64,000 nt of DNA from Sandaracinobacteroides hominis (GCF_016464365.1 NZ_JADCUC010000005.1:124001-188000), one strand, 5' to 3'. Positions 25,774-35,784 are shown, counted from the stretch's first letter. Translations and numbers: made by a program. The notes: generated by a model not told the origin, from the sequence alone.

Positions 25774-28700
25774 TCACTCCGAAAGCGCGTGGCGGGCGAT
25801 CGTCGCCAGATGCGCCAGCATCGGCAAGGTCGGCGCACCGGATTGCCGCGCCGCCTGGATTGTCCGGGCCAGCGCGGAAACATCGGCGTCGTGCGACTTC
25901 AGCCACGCCTCCGCATCCGCCAGCGGGTCTCCGCCATCAGCCGCCAGCCGCCGGATCAGGTCCAGCCGCATGGATTCAAAGCCGCGCGCCGTAGTCGCGG
26001 CCAGCAGCCGCTCCCAGTTGTCGGCCGGGTTCAGGGCCTGTGCGGCTCCTTGCGCCCAGTCGATCCCCAGCGCCTCGCCCAAACGCGTATAGGCCTGCGC
26101 CGTCTTGCCCTCGTCGAGGTTGAGGTCAGAGGCGAGCGCCACCACGCCCGCCGCTCCGGAAAGCGCGTTCAGCGTGGCGATCCAGTCGACGACATTGGCC
26201 GGTGCACCAGCCGTCGTCAGCCGCTGCCGCACCGCCTCCACCTGCGCCCGCGGCTCCGGCCGCAGGAGATTGTCCAGCTTGCCCAGCAACCGCTTCAGGC
26301 CTGGCGCAAGGCGGGCAGACAGCCGCGCCGGGCTTTCAGCGCCGCTGCGGCGGGCGAGATCGCCCACCAGCGTGCGGGTGATCCTGGCCGCCTCCGCATG
26401 CAGCCCCAGCGCGACCTGCGCCGGCACCTGTGCCGAATCGATCGCCTTCCACAGGCTCTCCAGATCAAACAGCGTCCGAGCCGAAACGAAGGCAGCGGCG
26501 ATCGTGCTCAGCGGGCAGCCAAGCTCCGCCGCCAGATCATGCCCCAGCGTCAGCCCGCCCCGGTTCACCAGCAGGTTCGCGAGCTTGGTGGAAACGATTT
26601 CCCGCCGCAGCTGGTGGCCGCGGATCTCGCCGGCGAAATCCTCGCGCATGGCAGGCGGAAAGGCGCGGAACAGATCCTCCTCCAGCAGCGGATCGCCCAC
26701 CACCGGCGATTGCACCAGCGTGTCCTTCAGCTCCATCTTCGTATAGGAGAGCAGCACCGCCAGCTCCGGCCGCGTCAGGCCACGCCCCAGCCGCTTGCGC
26801 TCCTCGATCTCGCGCGGCCCCGGCAGACCCTCCACCACCCGGTCCAGCCGGCCGGAGGCTTCCAGCATCTCCATCAACTGCACATGGTCGGCCAGCCGCG
26901 GCGCGGCGTGCGATTCCGCCACCGACAGCACCAGAGTCTGCGCCGCGTTGTTGGAAAGCACCAGCGCCGCCACCTCGTCGGTCATGCTTGCCAGCAGGGC
27001 GTCGCGCTTGGGCATGTCCAGCTTGCCGGTGCGTGTGGCCGACGACAGCGCGATCTTGATGTTCACCTCATGGTCAGAGGTGTCGACGCCTGCCGAATTA
27101 TCGATGAAATCGGTATTCAGCCGCCCACCGTGGCTCGCATATTCGATCCGCCCGGCCTGTGTCGCCCCCAGGTTGGCGCCCTCGCCGATCACCCGGGCAC
27201 GAATCTCGCCACCGTCCACCCGCTGCGAATCGTTGGCGCGGTCGCCGACCTCGGCATGGGTTTCCGACGCTGCCTTCACATAGGTGCCGATGCCGCCGAA
27301 CCACAGCAGGTCGACCTTCGCCTTCAGGATCGCCGTCATCAGCTCGGATGGCGCCATCGCCTCGGCCGTCACCCCCAGCAGGGCCCGCACTTCCGCCGAC
27401 AGCGGAATCGATTTCTGCGAACGCGGGAATACACCGCCGCCCGCCGAGATCAGCTTGGGATTATAGTCCGCCCAGCTGGAGCGCGGCAGGGCGAACATCC
27501 GCGCCCGCTCCTTCCAGCTCTTCGCGGCATCCGGCGAAGGGTCCAGGAAGATGTGGCGATGGTCGAACGCCGCCACCAGCTTCAGCGATTTCGACAGCAG
27601 CATGCCGTTGCCGAACACGTCGCCCGACATGTCGCCGACGCCGGCCACCGTCACCGGATCCGTCTGCACGTCCACGCCCATTTCGGCAAAGTGCCGCGTC
27701 ACCGACACCCAGGCACCGCGCGCGGTGATGCCCATCGCCTTGTGGTCATATCCAACCGACCCGCCCGAAGCGAAGGCGTCGTCCAGCCAGAAGCCGGTAT
27801 CCTCCGAAATCGCATTCGCGGTATCGGAGAAGGTCGCCGTCCCCTTGTCGGCTGCCACCACCAGATAGGGATCGTCGGCATCCAGACGCCGCACATTCTC
27901 CGGCGGCACCACCTTGCCCTCGACATCCAGATTGTCGGTGATCGACAGCAGCGTGCGGATGAAGATCTTGTAGGCTTCCTGCCCCTCCTTCGCCCAGCCG
28001 TCGCGGTCCACGGCCGGGTCGGGCAACTGCTTTGGATAGAATCCACCCTTGGCGCCGGTCGGCACGATCACCGAATTCTTGACGATCTGCGCCTTCACCA
28101 GCCCCAGCACCTCGGTGCGGAAATCGTCGCGCCGGTCAGACCAGCGCAGCCCGCCCCGGGCAATCGGCCCACCGCGCAGGTGAATGCCCTCCACGCGCGG
28201 CGAATAGACCCAGATTTCCCGCCAGGGCAGCGGCTTCGGCAGCCCCGGAACCTTCGCCGACTCCAGCTTGAAGGCGAGCGCCGCCGGACCGCCCGGCACA
28301 AAGGCGTTGGTGCGCAGCATCGCGGCGAGCAGCCCGTGGAACAGCCGAAGGATACGGTCGTCGTCGATCGCCTGCACCTCGTCCAGCGTCTCGCGGAAGT
28401 CTTCCTCCGCCGCCTTCGCCTGCGCGTCCGTACCCTTGGCGGAATGCCGCGCGCGGAACAGCGCGATCAGCGCCAGCGTCGCCGGCCGGTTCCGCCGCAG
28501 CACGTCGACCACGGTCTGGATCGAATAGGAGGTGCCCGTCTGCCGCAGGTAGCGGAACCAGGCGCGCAGCCAATTGGCTTCCTCGGCGGTCAGCCCTGCG
28601 GCCGGAATCAGCGCGTTGAACGGGTCGTTCTCCTGAACGCCGGTCAGCACTGCATCCAACGCCGGGTTCACCACCTTGCAGAATGCGGGAAGGTCGGCCG

Positions 28701-30456
28701 GCGGGATCGAGGTTTCCAGCTTGAAGTCGTGGATCCAGCCGATCTCGCCGTCGGCCAGATCATAGGGAACCTCTTCGATCACCCGGAAGCCGAAATTCTC
28801 CAGCATCGGCACCGAATCCGACAGCGGTATGATTTCCCCCAGTCGATAGATTTTCAGCCGGATCGTCGAATCCGGGTCGCCCGCCCGCCGATACAGCGCC
28901 ACGTGCCGGTCGTCCGGCGTCGAAAGCTCGGTCAGCCGCAGAATATCGTCGGCTGCCTCGGCCGGCGTGAATTCCGACCTATAGCCGGGCGAGAAGGCCC
29001 GGCCATGCGTCATTGCCAGCCGTGCCGCGCGGATCGCGCCCGCACGGCCCACAAGCGCCATCTCCAGGTCGTCGTCCCAACCGCGCGTCAGCTGCACCAG
29101 CCGCTGGTTCAGCCGCTCGCTGTCCGGATCCTGTGTGGTCTCCTCCACCACATAATGCACGCGTGCCAGCCCCTCGGCGCGCAGCTCCGCGTCGAACTTG
29201 CCCAGCTTCCCCCCATATTCCGCTTCCAGCATGTCGCCCACGCGGACGCGCAGGTCGGCCGAATAGGTTTCGCGCGGAATGTAAACGAGGATGGAGGCCT
29301 TGCCCGAGCGGGTATCGCGGCGCGCAAACAGCTGCGGACGCGGCCGATCCTGCAGCGACAGCAGGCCCTTCGCCATGCCCAGCAGCTCTTCGGTGTCAAT
29401 CTGGAACAGCTCTTCGCGCGGGAAGGTCTCGATCACATGCGTCAGCGCTCGCCCGGCATGGCTGCGTGGCGTGAAGCCCAGCCGCTCGGTCACTTCCGCC
29501 ACCTTGCGCCGCACCAGAGGCACCCGGCGCGGACTCTCCCGCAGTGCGGCGCTGGCAAACAGGCCGACGAAGTGCGTCACGCCCGAAACCTTGCCGTGGC
29601 TGTCGAAGCGGCGCACGGAAATCACGTCCAGCGGCACCGAGCGATGCACGGTGGACCGCAGCGGCGACTTGTGGATGCTCACCGGCTCGTCGGCGCCGCC
29701 TTCTTCCTCCGGCGCCGGCCAGTGGGCGTTGTCGCGCAGCAGCCCCAGCCGCTGTGCGCCATCAGCCGCCCCCAGCAGGGTGAAATTGTCGGCCGCCAGC
29801 CACTCCAGGAAAGCGATATTCTCGGCCAGCACATGCGGGGCGATCGGCGGCGGACTGTCGTTCAGCGTCCGTGCCGCGCCACGCAGGTCCTTCAGCATCG
29901 ATTGCCAGTCGTTCACCGCGCTGCGCACATCGGCATAGACCTGGTCCAGCTCTTGCGCGATGACACTGCGCAGCCGGGCCGGCGCCCGCTCCACATCCAT
30001 CAGGATCAGGCTCTCGCGCGGTGCATCCGGTTCGCCCAGCGCCACCACGCGGCCGTCGCCGTCCCGCCGGACTCCCAGGATCGGGTGCAGCAGCCGCTGG
30101 ATCTCCAGCCCGTTGCGGCCGATGGCCGTTGTCGCGCTGTCCACCAGGAAGGGCATGTCGTCGGTGGAAAGCGCCACCGGCATGTGCCGATGCCCCACCT
30201 CGCCCTCGCCGGCGCCGATGCGGATATTGTGCGCGCCTGCTCGCCGCACCGCAAAGGCCTGGAAGGCGAAATCCGCCATCCGGTCGAGGTCTGCTTCTGC
30301 AAGCCCCTCGATCTCCGCCGGGGTGGCCGTGGCAAACAGCAACTCGCGGAACTGGCTCCGCAACGCCGGCGGAAAGCTCGTCGGATCAATTGCCGCCCCC
30401 TGTTTCACACCGCTGGACTTGGATTCTGCGTCAGACTTCTGCGCCGTGCTCGGCAT
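25774..30456 (-). CDS. gdhB: NAD-dependent glutamate dehydrogenase, large type
   Basis: A 1,560-residue oxidative glutamate dehydrogenase, converting glutamate to 2-oxoglutarate and ammonia with NAD, a link between amino-acid catabolism and the TCA cycle. Its size is that of the 180-kDa family, three times a normal GDH. ACT-like segments and the N-terminal domain precede the catalytic part, which carries WSDRRDDFRTEVLGLVKAQ, PTGAKGGFYPKQL and EVGDRANDSQRVDGGEIRAR. The start ATG at 30456 is favoured as ACGAGGTGG precedes it; an in-frame ATG at 30525 has no such site. It follows a gene of unknown role on the same strand by 138 bases. The symbol is as used in Pseudomonas. Confidence 0.95.
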   Translation of the reverse strand: MPSTAQKSDAESKSSGVKQGAAIDPTSFPPALRSQFRELLFATATPAEIEGLAEADLDRMADFAFQAFAVRRAGAHNIRIGAGEGEVGHRHMPVALSTDDMPFLVDSATTAIGRNGLEIQRLLHPILGVRRDGDGRVVALGEPDAPRESLILMDVERAPARLRSVIAQELDQVYADVRSAVNDWQSMLKDLRGAARTLNDSPPPIAPHVLAENIAFLEWLAADNFTLLGAADGAQRLGLLRDNAHWPAPEEEGGADEPVSIHKSPLRSTVHRSVPLDVISVRRFDSHGKVSGVTHFVGLFASAALRESPRRVPLVRRKVAEVTERLGFTPRSHAGRALTHVIETFPREELFQIDTEELLGMAKGLLSLQDRPRPQLFARRDTRSGKASILVYIPRETYSADLRVRVGDMLEAEYGGKLGKFDAELRAEGLARVHYVVEETTQDPDSERLNQRLVQLTRGWDDDLEMALVGRAGAIRAARLAMTHGRAFSPGYRSEFTPAEAADDILRLTELSTPDDRHVALYRRAGDPDSTIRLKIYRLGEIIPLSDSVPMLENFGFRVIEEVPYDLADGEIGWIHDFKLETSIPPADLPAFCKVVNPALDAVLTGVQENDPFNALIPAAGLTAEEANWLRAWFRYLRQTGTSYSIQTVVDVLRRNRPATLALIALFRARHSAKGTDAQAKAAEEDFRETLDEVQAIDDDRILRLFHGLLAAMLRTNAFVPGGPAALAFKLESAKVPGLPKPLPWREIWVYSPRVEGIHLRGGPIARGGLRWSDRRDDFRTEVLGLVKAQIVKNSVIVPTGAKGGFYPKQLPDPAVDRDGWAKEGQEAYKIFIRTLLSITDNLDVEGKVVPPENVRRLDADDPYLVVAADKGTATFSDTANAISEDTGFWLDDAFASGGSVGYDHKAMGITARGAWVSVTRHFAEMGVDVQTDPVTVAGVGDMSGDVFGNGMLLSKSLKLVAAFDHRHIFLDPSPDAAKSWKERARMFALPRSSWADYNPKLISAGGGVFPRSQKSIPLSAEVRALLGVTAEAMAPSELMTAILKAKVDLLWFGGIGTYVKAASETHAEVGDRANDSQRVDGGEIRARVIGEGANLGATQAGRIEYASHGGRLNTDFIDNSAGVDTSDHEVNIKIALSSATRTGKLDMPKRDALLASMTDEVAALVLSNNAAQTLVLSVAESHAAPRLADHVQLMEMLEASGRLDRVVEGLPGPREIEERKRLGRGLTRPELAVLLSYTKMELKDTLVQSPVVGDPLLEEDLFRAFPPAMREDFAGEIRGHQLRREIVSTKLANLLVNRGGLTLGHDLAAELGCPLSTIAAAFVSARTLFDLESLWKAIDSAQVPAQVALGLHAEAARITRTLVGDLARRSGAESPARLSARLAPGLKRLLGKLDNLLRPEPRAQVEAVRQRLTTAGAPANVVDWIATLNALSGAAGVVALASDLNLDEGKTAQAYTRLGEALGIDWAQGAAQALNPADNWERLLAATTARGFESMRLDLIRRLAADGGDPLADAEAWLKSHDADVSALARTIQAARQSGAPTLPMLAHLATIARHALSE

Positions 30457-30594
30457 CAGCCACCTCGTTCCGGTGCGGGAAATTCCCGCTGTGTCTCGCC
30501 CGGAGGTCGGGTCACCCGCCTCCATTTTCGCCCGATATGCGCCAGCTTCCGGCGCGCTTCAAGCGAAGGGCTTGTTACAGAGGTAGCAGTCCAA

Positions 30595-31329
30595 TCAGCG
30601 CCCCGCACCACCTTCCATGCTGCCGTGCATCCAGTCGATGGCGGCCGCCAGCTCGCGGTGCAGCGCTGCCGTCTCCCGCGCCGACAGCAGCTTGCGCCAG
30701 CTCGCTACCACCACGGCGGCCGGCGCCCCGTCAGCAGCGTTGTCCGGCCGGAAGGGCAGGGCGATGGCCCGCAGCAGCAGATGCGCCCGCCCGCGGCCGC
30801 CTGCATCGGCTTCACCGTCGCTGTCCATCAGAGCAGGTGCACCCGTAGCCACGGCGCGAACTGCCAACGCTACCAGTCGTTCGGCAAGCGTTGCATTGCT
30901 TCGGGAATCGGCGCGCGCCAGGCCGGGCTCGATCCGCGCCAGCGCGGAAATTGCCTCTCCGGCAAACAGCAGCTCGGGATCCCCGCCCTCCGGCAAAGAC
31001 AGCAGCAGGGCCTGGCCGGCCATCGCCGCGGCGACAAACTGCAGCGCTGCCGAAGCGACCGGCAGCTCGCCCTCCGGCTTCATCCCCAGCCACATGGTCT
31101 CGGCCCGGCGCACGAGACGTCGCTCGATGCCGCCCGGCGCGACCTGGCCGCTGCCCATGCGCGGTGCCAACGCAGCGTGGCTTCCCAGAATGGGCTCCGG
31201 GCGGCCCATCTCATAGCTTTCCCGCTTTGCCCACGGCTGCACCTTCTGCAATCCCGGCGCCGCGCCGCCGGCGCTCTCCCGCGCCGTCTGCAAAAGCTGC
31301 CTGATCGCGCTACTCGACAGTTGTTCCAT
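30595..31329 (-). CDS. Conserved-type protein of unknown function upstream of the glutamate dehydrogenase
   Basis: A 244-residue, helix-rich protein that I do not recognise. There is no signal peptide or transmembrane segment, and the end reads AALHRELAAAIDWMHGSMEG. The start at 31329 is chosen because GAAGG lies a few bases ahead, while upstream in-frame codons read a proline- and cysteine-rich segment with no coding look. It is on the same strand as the glutamate dehydrogenase, 138 bases ahead of it, so they may share a transcript. A sensory or regulatory role is possible but unsupported. Confidence 0.65.
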   Translation of the reverse strand: MEQLSSSAIRQLLQTARESAGGAAPGLQKVQPWAKRESYEMGRPEPILGSHAALAPRMGSGQVAPGGIERRLVRRAETMWLGMKPEGELPVASAALQFVAAAMAGQALLLSLPEGGDPELLFAGEAISALARIEPGLARADSRSNATLAERLVALAVRAVATGAPALMDSDGEADAGGRGRAHLLLRAIALPFRPDNAADGAPAAVVVASWRKLLSARETAALHRELAAAIDWMHGSMEGGAGR

Positions 31330-31415
31330 GATTTCTGCCTTCAACAACCCGACCGACCCGCACTTGTAACGGCAAGGTTCCGGCAAGCTTGCGTGCCCAT
31401 TTGCGTGCCATGGCG

Positions 31416-31431
31416 TGTCAATTTTTTGACA
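31416..31431. promoter_or_regulatory. Small inverted repeat in the divergent gap ahead of sseA
   Basis: Arms TGTCAA and TTGACA flank a four-T spacer. Each arm on its own strand also reads as a consensus -35 box, so this could be overlapping promoters or an operator for the divergent pair. No convincing -10 at 17 bases was found on either side. Confidence 0.3.
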
Positions 31432-31504
31432 TGCTTGTCGGCGTCCAAAGCCGCGTTTAAGAGGTCGGACATCGCCTGAATGGGCCTAAGGAGATGAGGT
31501 TTCG

Positions 31505-32344
31505 ATGGACGCAATCGTCAGCGCCGAGTGGTTGAAGTCGGAACTCAGCAAGAGCGACGTGCGCATCGTCGACGCCACGCTGTTCCTGCCAGAACACAAC
31601 CGGAATTCGAAGGCCGAGTTCGAAGCCGCCCACATCCCGGGCGCCGTTTTCCTCGACCTTGAGGAAGTCACCGATCCGTCTTCCGGGTTGCCGCTGATGC
31701 TGCCGCGCCCGGAAAAGTTCGCCAGCCGCGCGCAGGCGCTGGGCCTCGGCGACGGTTCGCGCATCATAGTCTATGACAACAGCCCGCTGCGCTCCGCCGC
31801 CCGCGCCTGGTTCATGTTCCGCGTCTTCGGCGCGCATCAGGTCGCCGTGTTGGATGGCGGACTTGAAGCCTGGAAGGCGGCCGGCGGCGAGCTGGAAAGC
31901 GGCAAGCCCATCGTCCGCCACCGCCACTTCACCGTCTGGGGCGATACCTCTTCGGTGCGCGATCTCGATGCCATGCGCGAGAATCTGAAGACCGGTGCCG
32001 TGCAGGTGGCCGACGCCCGCCCCGCCGGCCGCTTTGCCGGCGCCGAGCCGGAACCGCGCCCCGGCGTCCGCCCCGGCCACATGCCGGGTGCCAAGAACCT
32101 GCCTGCCACCACCCTCTATGACGAGGCCGGCAAGTTGAAGGATGCCGACGGCCTGAAGGCTGCGTTCGCAGCCGCCGGGATCGATCCGGAAAAGCCGCTG
32201 ATCGCCACCTGCGGCTCGGGCGTGACGGCGGCCTCGATTGTCCTTGCAGCGCATGTCCTGGGCCTGAAGGACGCCGCGCTTTATGACGGCAGCTGGGCAG
32301 AATGGGGCTCTCAGGCCGATACACCTGTCGTCACCGGCCCCTGA
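31505..32344 (+). CDS. sseA: 3-mercaptopyruvate sulfurtransferase (rhodanese family)
   Basis: A 279-residue two-domain rhodanese. The active-site loop is CGSGVTA at about C236, the form typical of mercaptopyruvate (not thiosulfate) sulfurtransferases, and the N-domain has DGGLEAWKAAGGELESGKP. The enzyme moves sulfur from 3-mercaptopyruvate to acceptors such as thioredoxin or cyanide. AAGGAGATGAGG lies ahead of the ATG. It is followed 18 bases later by a cystathionine beta-lyase, so sulfur amino-acid metabolism links the pair. Confidence 0.93.
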   Translation: MDAIVSAEWLKSELSKSDVRIVDATLFLPEHNRNSKAEFEAAHIPGAVFLDLEEVTDPSSGLPLMLPRPEKFASRAQALGLGDGSRIIVYDNSPLRSAARAWFMFRVFGAHQVAVLDGGLEAWKAAGGELESGKPIVRHRHFTVWGDTSSVRDLDAMRENLKTGAVQVADARPAGRFAGAEPEPRPGVRPGHMPGAKNLPATTLYDEAGKLKDADGLKAAFAAAGIDPEKPLIATCGSGVTAASIVLAAHVLGLKDAALYDGSWAEWGSQADTPVVTGP

Positions 32345-32362
32345 CCGGGCCTGACGGGGGAA

Positions 32363-33580
32363 GTGGGCAACAGCCACAAGCCAGAGACCTGGTCGACGTC
32401 TGCCGGACGGCGGCCGGAATGGACGCATAACCACGAACGGACCGGCGGCATCGTCAATCCGCCGGTCTGGCGCGCCTCCACCATTCTCTACCCGACCATC
32501 GCCGACATGGACGCGGCCAACACGAAACAGGACGATACCCTGTTCTATGGCCGCAAGGGCACGCCCACCACATGGGCACTTCGCGAAGCCCTGACCGGGC
32601 TCGAACCGGGCGCGGCCGGTACGATGCTCTATCCATCGGGCGTTGCCGCCATCGTCGGCGCCATCCTCTCCGTCGCCCGCCCCGGCGACCATATCCTCCT
32701 CCCGGACAGCGCCTACGATCCCACCACCGCCTTTTCCACCGGCGTGCTGAAGCGTCTGGGCGTCGAGGCAGAACCCTATGATCCGCTGATCGGCGCCGGC
32801 ATCGCCGCGCTGTTCCGCCCGAACACCAGCCTTCTCCTCCTCGAATCGCCGGGTTCGCTCACCTTCGAGGTGCAGGATATCCCAGCGATGACGGCGGCTG
32901 CCCGCGCCGCCAGCATCCCCACGCTCCTCGACAACAGCTGGGCCGCCAGCCACTTCTTCAAGGGTATCGCCGCCGGCTGCGACATGGTCATGCAGGCGAT
33001 CACCAAATATGTCGGCGGCCACTCCGACCTGATGATGGGCTCGGTCAGCGCCACCGCGCCCTTCTTCGCCCGCCTGCGCTCAACCGCCTGGCAGCTCGGC
33101 CAGTGCGTTTCCGGCGACGAAGCGGCGCTGGCGCTGCGCGGCTTCCGCACCCTGCCGCTGCGCATGGCGCGCCACCAGCAGTCGGCCATGGAAATCGCCT
33201 CCTGGCTGAAGGCGCATCCGCTGGTCGATCGCGTGCTGCACCCGGCCTTCCCGGATTGCCCCGGCCACGAAATCTGGAAGCGCGATTTCAGCGGCGCCTC
33301 GGGCCTGTTCGGCGTCGTCCTCAACGTCGGCAGCCGCGCGGACGCCGGGCTGTTCTGCGACGATCTTCAGCATTTCGGTATCGGCTTCTCGTGGGGTGGC
33401 TACGAAAGCCTTTGCATCCCCACCAGCCCGGAAAAGCTGCGCAAACTTCCGGGTTACAAGCCAGCGGGCCTGTCGCTCCGCTTCTCGATCGGCCTGGAAG
33501 ACCCCGCCGATCTTCTCGACGACCTGTCATCCGCCCTGAAGCGCATGGAGCAATTGCATGACCGCCCCTTGGACGAGTGA
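32363..33580 (+). CDS. metC: Cystathionine beta-lyase
   Basis: A 405-residue PLP enzyme that splits cystathionine into homocysteine, pyruvate and ammonia. PLP lysine is in AITKYVGGHSDLM, with the phosphate-binding MLYPSGVAAIVGAILS and PPVWRASTI segments of MetC. LLLESPGSLTFEVQDI also matches MetC better than cystathionine gamma-synthase. The start is GTG at 32363; GGGGGAA lies directly ahead. It overlaps the downstream amidase by 23 bases, so sseA-metC-amidase form one unit. Its homologue metZ sits at 44952 in the window; together they could make methionine by direct and indirect sulfur routes. Confidence 0.93.
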   Translation: MGNSHKPETWSTSAGRRPEWTHNHERTGGIVNPPVWRASTILYPTIADMDAANTKQDDTLFYGRKGTPTTWALREALTGLEPGAAGTMLYPSGVAAIVGAILSVARPGDHILLPDSAYDPTTAFSTGVLKRLGVEAEPYDPLIGAGIAALFRPNTSLLLLESPGSLTFEVQDIPAMTAAARAASIPTLLDNSWAASHFFKGIAAGCDMVMQAITKYVGGHSDLMMGSVSATAPFFARLRSTAWQLGQCVSGDEAALALRGFRTLPLRMARHQQSAMEIASWLKAHPLVDRVLHPAFPDCPGHEIWKRDFSGASGLFGVVLNVGSRADAGLFCDDLQHFGIGFSWGGYESLCIPTSPEKLRKLPGYKPAGLSLRFSIGLEDPADLLDDLSSALKRMEQLHDRPLDE

Positions 33581-34997
33581 CGTCGCGACACTGTTGCACC
33601 AAACGGACGCCGTAGGTCTAGCCGAGCATGTGAAGCGCGGCGACGTCAGCCCCCGCGAACTGCTGGAGGCCGCCATCGAGCGCGTCGGCGCCACCAATGC
33701 CGAGTTCAACTATATCGCCCAGCATTGCGAGGATCGCGCCTTCGCCCTCGCCGATGGCCCGATGCCCGAGTCGCCGCTCGCGGGTGTGCCGTTCCTTGTA
33801 AAAGACCTCGGCATCGACATAGCCGGAGTCCGCACCGGCTCCGGCAGCCTGTTCCTGAACCATATCGCCGAAACCAATTCCAACTTCGTCGATCGTGCCG
33901 ACGCCGCCGGCCTCCTCATCTTCGCCAAGACCACCACGCCCGAACTCGGCCTCACCGTCACCACCGAAAGCAAGGCCACCGGCCGCACCCGCAATCCCTG
34001 GAATACCGAACGCACGACAGGCGGCTCCTCGGGGGGCGCTGCCTGCGCCGTCGCGGCCGGGGCGGTGCCTATGGCGCAGGCGTCCGACGGGGGCGGATCG
34101 GTGCGCGTCCCGGCCTCCTGCTGCGGCCTCCTCGGCCTCAAGACCTCGCGCGGGCGCATCCCGCTGGGGCCGGGCAAGGTCGAGGACTGGAACGGCCTTT
34201 CCGGCATCGGACCGATCAGCCGCAGCGTCCGCGATGCTGCCGCGTTCCTCGACCTGTTCGGAGTTCCCGCCGCCGGAGACCGGGTGCGCCCGGCGCGCCC
34301 CGCCAGTTACCTCGCCGCACATGCCGTCGCCCCCCGCCGTCTGCGTATCGCCCTGATGATCGAGCCGCTCACCGGAGAGCGCGTCGACCCCGACGTCCGC
34401 TCCACCGTGCATGATTCCGCTTTGCTGTTGGGCCGGATGGGTCACAGCATCGAAGAAGCGCGCCCAACCATCGACATGGGGGCCCTGTCCGACGCCAATG
34501 TGTGCAACATCGCCATCAGCGTCACCCGGACGCTGACCGCCCACGCCGCCGCCGCAGGTCACGAGGCAGACGCCGAATCGATCGAGAAGATCACCGCCAT
34601 GTGGCGCCACATCGGCAACGGCCGCACCGGGCTTGATCTGCAGGCGACGCTGGCGACGTTCGAACAGGCAGCGGTCACCATCGACAGCTTCTTCGATTCT
34701 TACGACATCCTGCTGATGCCGACCCTCGCCAAGCCGCCGGTCGAACTGGGCCTGCTCGATCTCGACACCGACGACCCATCCGAATTCGGCCGCGAGTTCC
34801 AGCAATTCTGCCCCTATGCCAGCCTCGCCAACATGACCGGCTGCCCGGCAATCAGCCTGCCGCTCGGCACCTCGCACGACGGCTTGCCCATCGGCGTGAT
34901 GGCCATGGCTCCCTTCGCTGATGAACTGACCTTGCTGCAACTGGCGGCCGAGCTGGAGGCAGCGGTGCCCTGGGCGCAGCGCCGGCCGATGATCTAA
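33558..34997 (+). CDS. Amidase (amidase signature family)
   Basis: A 479-residue amide hydrolase. The Ser-cisSer-Lys triad is visible: the lysine in PFLVKDLGIDIAG, the cis-serine region TTGGSSGGAACAVAAGAVP, and the nucleophile serine in DGGGSVRVPAS. The order and spacing match the family that also includes GatA and 6-aminohexanoate-cyclic-dimer hydrolase. It is not GatA, since neither GatB nor GatC is present. Overlap of 23 bases with metC suggests coupling. Substrate unknown. Confidence 0.92.
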   Translation: MTAPWTSDVATLLHQTDAVGLAEHVKRGDVSPRELLEAAIERVGATNAEFNYIAQHCEDRAFALADGPMPESPLAGVPFLVKDLGIDIAGVRTGSGSLFLNHIAETNSNFVDRADAAGLLIFAKTTTPELGLTVTTESKATGRTRNPWNTERTTGGSSGGAACAVAAGAVPMAQASDGGGSVRVPASCCGLLGLKTSRGRIPLGPGKVEDWNGLSGIGPISRSVRDAAAFLDLFGVPAAGDRVRPARPASYLAAHAVAPRRLRIALMIEPLTGERVDPDVRSTVHDSALLLGRMGHSIEEARPTIDMGALSDANVCNIAISVTRTLTAHAAAAGHEADAESIEKITAMWRHIGNGRTGLDLQATLATFEQAAVTIDSFFDSYDILLMPTLAKPPVELGLLDLDTDDPSEFGREFQQFCPYASLANMTGCPAISLPLGTSHDGLPIGVMAMAPFADELTLLQLAAELEAAVPWAQRRPMI

Positions 34998-35010
34998 CCG
35001 GGCTTACGTC

Positions 35011-35784
35011 CTAGCCTTTCGGGCGCACCCGTACCATCAGCGGCCCGAAGGCCGATGCCTGGCTAAGCTCCGCAGCCCCGATGCGAGTCAGTTCCAGCGC
35101 CGCTACAAAGCTGGAGGCGATGGTAGAGCGCGTGAGCTCCGGGTCTTCGGAATCCGGCAGGAAGCGCTTCAGGTCGGTCCAGTCCAGCGCTTGCCCCAGC
35201 ATCGCCGAAAGCCGCGCCAGCGCATCCTCCAGCGTCAGGATCGCCCCCCTCGCATGCGGAGTCCACGGCTCTGCCTTCGGCCGCGCATGCATCTGCCCAT
35301 AGGCCGACAGCAGGTCATAGAGGCTCGCGTCGATGCTCGATTGGCGCACCGTGCGCAGCCCCTCGGGCATCCCGCGCGCAAACACATCGCGCCCCAGCAA
35401 GTCTCGGTTCACCAGCTTCTCGGCAGCCGCCCGCATCGCTTCCAGCCGCTTCAGCCGCCAGCGCAAACGGTCGGCCAGCTCATGCGGATCGGGATCCGGG
35501 CTTTCCTCCCGCGGCAGCAGCAGGGCGGATTTCAGATAGGCAAGCCAGGCCGCCATCACCAGATAATCGGCTGCAATCTCCAGCCGAAGCGCCCGCGCCT
35601 TCTGGATATAGACCAGATACTGTTCCACCAGCGGCAGGATCGGAATCGCGGCCAGATCGATCTTCTGCGTCCGCGCCAGCGACAGCAGCAGGTCCAGTGG
35701 GCCCTCCCAGCTGGCGAAACTGACGATCAGCGTATCGGCTGCCTCAGCAGCGCGTGGCGGGTCCTCGGCGAAAATCTCGTTCAT
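35011..35784 (-). CDS. scpA: Segregation and condensation protein A
   Basis: A 257-residue kleisin subunit of the SMC-ScpAB chromosome condensation complex. The N-terminal FASWEGPLDLLLSLARTQKI is the ScpA hallmark, followed by LEIAADYLVMAAWLAYLKS and a C-terminal winged-helix part (EDALARLSAMLGQALDW). The ATG at 35784 overlaps the nagZ stop (ATGA). An scpB gene usually follows but is not here; a convergent amidase lies 13 bases past the stop instead. Confidence 0.94.
   Translation of the reverse strand: MNEIFAEDPPRAAEAADTLIVSFASWEGPLDLLLSLARTQKIDLAAIPILPLVEQYLVYIQKARALRLEIAADYLVMAAWLAYLKSALLLPREESPDPDPHELADRLRWRLKRLEAMRAAAEKLVNRDLLGRDVFARGMPEGLRTVRQSSIDASLYDLLSAYGQMHARPKAEPWTPHARGAILTLEDALARLSAMLGQALDWTDLKRFLPDSEDPELTRSTIASSFVAALELTRIGAAELSQASAFGPLMVRVRPKG

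Noticed and set aside
25789-31479. Very long plus-strand open frame (1,896 codons) opposite the glutamate dehydrogenase
   Set aside because: It is rich in Arg, Gln and His and covers a well-recognised gene on the other strand. The composition is that of an antisense reading of GC-rich coding DNA.
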